This document shows, piece after piece, positions 63,901 to 64,000 of a stretch of DNA of 64,000 nucleotides. A program made the translations under genes and the position numbers. Numbering within the stretch: position 1 is the first letter of the stretch; each line of letters begins with the position of its first letter. The DNA is from Caldilineaceae bacterium (GTDB lineage Bacteria; Chloroflexota; Anaerolineae; Caldilineales; Caldilineaceae). The notes under the pieces are model-generated. The model was not told where the DNA came from and ran no database searches. It worked only from the letters and a program-made list of their open reading frames with translations. The stretch spans positions 1-64,000 of the forward strand of contig JALHQH010000065.1 in assembly GCA_022842065.1 (NCBI GenBank). Reading direction: 5' to 3'.

Positions 63901-64000
63901 CAGCGGATGCATTGGCGGCCGGCGTCTTTGAAGAGGTCGTGGAGATTCCGATTGCGCAGACAACAACGCTACTGGCCGGTATCGATTACTTTAGCGGTAC
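60909..64000 (+). CDS. Giant secreted protein 2 (paralog B), partial at window end
   Basis: An open frame of at least 1030 residues that runs off the window end without a stop, so its 3' end is unknown. The signal peptide (about 29-46, SLILFCLLMLGAVVAANA) is followed by QTCRDIDNITVCADTL, the same N-terminus as paralog A. Many segments match it: FINDATSSEPLF, NPLLRI-type NPNLRITARLQWSETG, LKLAGFNFKVAGFGLNVT, KYALIPAAAIRAAAARGEVG. It lacks the Pro-rich insert exactly as in A but has a shorter one (CPNDPPPATPPTPKAFELKL). The start is ATG 60909 (signal and paralogy support it). The missing end probably carries the same YLPVV tail. Confidence 0.85.
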   Translation, partial: MYSNLNRSSRWPRFAQLAGNSRHQRWLGSLILFCLLMLGAVVAANAQAQTCRDIDNITVCADTLIVQDAATNQFALIGNVKIGPKGGPMVVRVSGLPPTINNIPVPGGVQRGVFMHTDGPSTFGVNNLIQGGVHFINDATSSEPLFTSNAAFRPNLPQTEANMRFGFLSVDPVTRRIFLPAGGAVPYGANGLYKDLERNSMYKMDFVNRAGLAPFYKDGGTIGEFALIDAEFDLTAKTFKATMPIDLKLGEAVDNPNLRITARLQWSETGQFNGGIDGFKFRLGGLLMDMAGVVLKLAQGATPAEFQAATVKVLKTDNPGLPNLDPTDASLVFALTNLKYKNSRWELGGVEVPIKPWEFGSAFKMTNQTIGIINEANTQSFQIKSTMEFGAGSDASKLPITMKIGRALAANGTVKPIFSAGLQNIKPKLGTFTFNLTNVAFVGDPAQDFFGLQATTAALQWPPQLGGQTAAALNGFKLGINGNRKLQFQLGSGTIGLPPYENQVFKGTLQATVGVVAETMVITGTGNFTIKLAGNNNSAGVAVNAIMRYNKDVSTAPAAALTASMIQASALNAGKICVGPLGRVVPCPNDPPPATPPTPKAFELKLAGFNFKVAGFGLNVTNPRSTDDGGFAADDVGFSLPFGLSTDGSSANAQIQGLVVSGNGNVSISGGGLGLPSLKIGNLRIVGLKGSFLKETNGNYAFVGGAKLPLPGIENIGVEVIIRSDGNGSFAGAGVKVEINLPTTAGIPVGPSGMLLTGMSGTFDINNSTTTIGLGVTFRSAATLPLGPLGQLSLVKVDGDVTVQFNPFKFIGNTDLAVLIFEVASATVRFGDGEGFDGRNGINVEVVVNKVLMKGTFKLRYSKGTASDPNKRRFAANANWQFGIKQGQFGTALPPFNLGGIDAQLAGGLFTDQNNSPATETSGIRASVCGPNGNLCLGMFVNLGENVGSGDFIDFTNIEKYALIPAAAIRAAAARGEVGFASHRLTLDEVNQLGLVVAADALAAGVFEEVVEIPIAQTTTLLAGIDYFSG

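Overview
The window reads as chromosomal DNA from a moderately GC-rich bacterium, most probably a filamentous member of the Chloroflexota (Anaerolineae/Caldilineae side). This is inference from gene content, not from a marker gene. The clues are several large secreted proteins that end in a YLPVV-R type tail, an F420-dependent NADP reductase, a TopA with glycine-rich C-terminal repeats and a histone-like lysine tail, small hypothetical families that I recall from that phylum, and many intergenic palindromes. There is no rRNA, tRNA, CRISPR array or prophage.

Layout. 0-8.5 kb: an HpaI-type aldolase, a MutT-like NUDIX hydrolase, a BrnT/CopG-type toxin-antitoxin pair, a class I aminotransferase, an unknown YHGS protein, then rho, a PIG3-type quinone oxidoreductase and npdG, all on the same strand. 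8.6-15 kb: a nitroreductase-like protein divergent from a WYL regulator, a small membrane protein, an alpha/alpha-toroid protein, an EVE-domain protein and MurJ. 15.8-23.4 kb: a secreted CAP protein, then a maltodextrin locus with a LacI regulator (two tandem operators), binding lipoprotein, two permeases and a GH13 amylase; no ATPase is present. 23.4-37 kb: housekeeping and signalling genes (class IV aminotransferase, OmpR/HisKA pair, AI-2E exporter-like protein, Ntn asparaginase with RbsD, TopA, a secreted FG-GAP/ASPIC protein, a flavin disulfide reductase). 37-46 kb: a broken aspartyl-protease gene, a 1138-residue secreted protein, two AT-richer unknown genes, YaeQ, a GC-rich tandem repeat, and a TetR-P450 operon. 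46-64 kb: a surface and extracellular region with a beta-propeller/di-heme protein, a penta-heme cytochrome, two transposases with a REP-like array, and two giant paralogous secreted proteins. The second of these runs off the window end.

The strongest unexplained signals are three. (1) A short C-terminal tail (aromatic-L-P-V/L-V/I-x-R/Q) is shared by four otherwise unrelated secreted proteins and looks like a sorting or anchoring signal. (2) The giant paralogs at 54.8 and 60.9 kb have no recognisable function. (3) Long, nearly perfect palindromes of unrelated sequence but common geometry (about 22-31 bp arms, mostly 4-5 nt loops) sit just past stop codons; one lies exactly at the break of a C39-like peptidase gene. 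A Y1 transposase of the REP-associated kind stands next to the largest palindrome and its repeat array.
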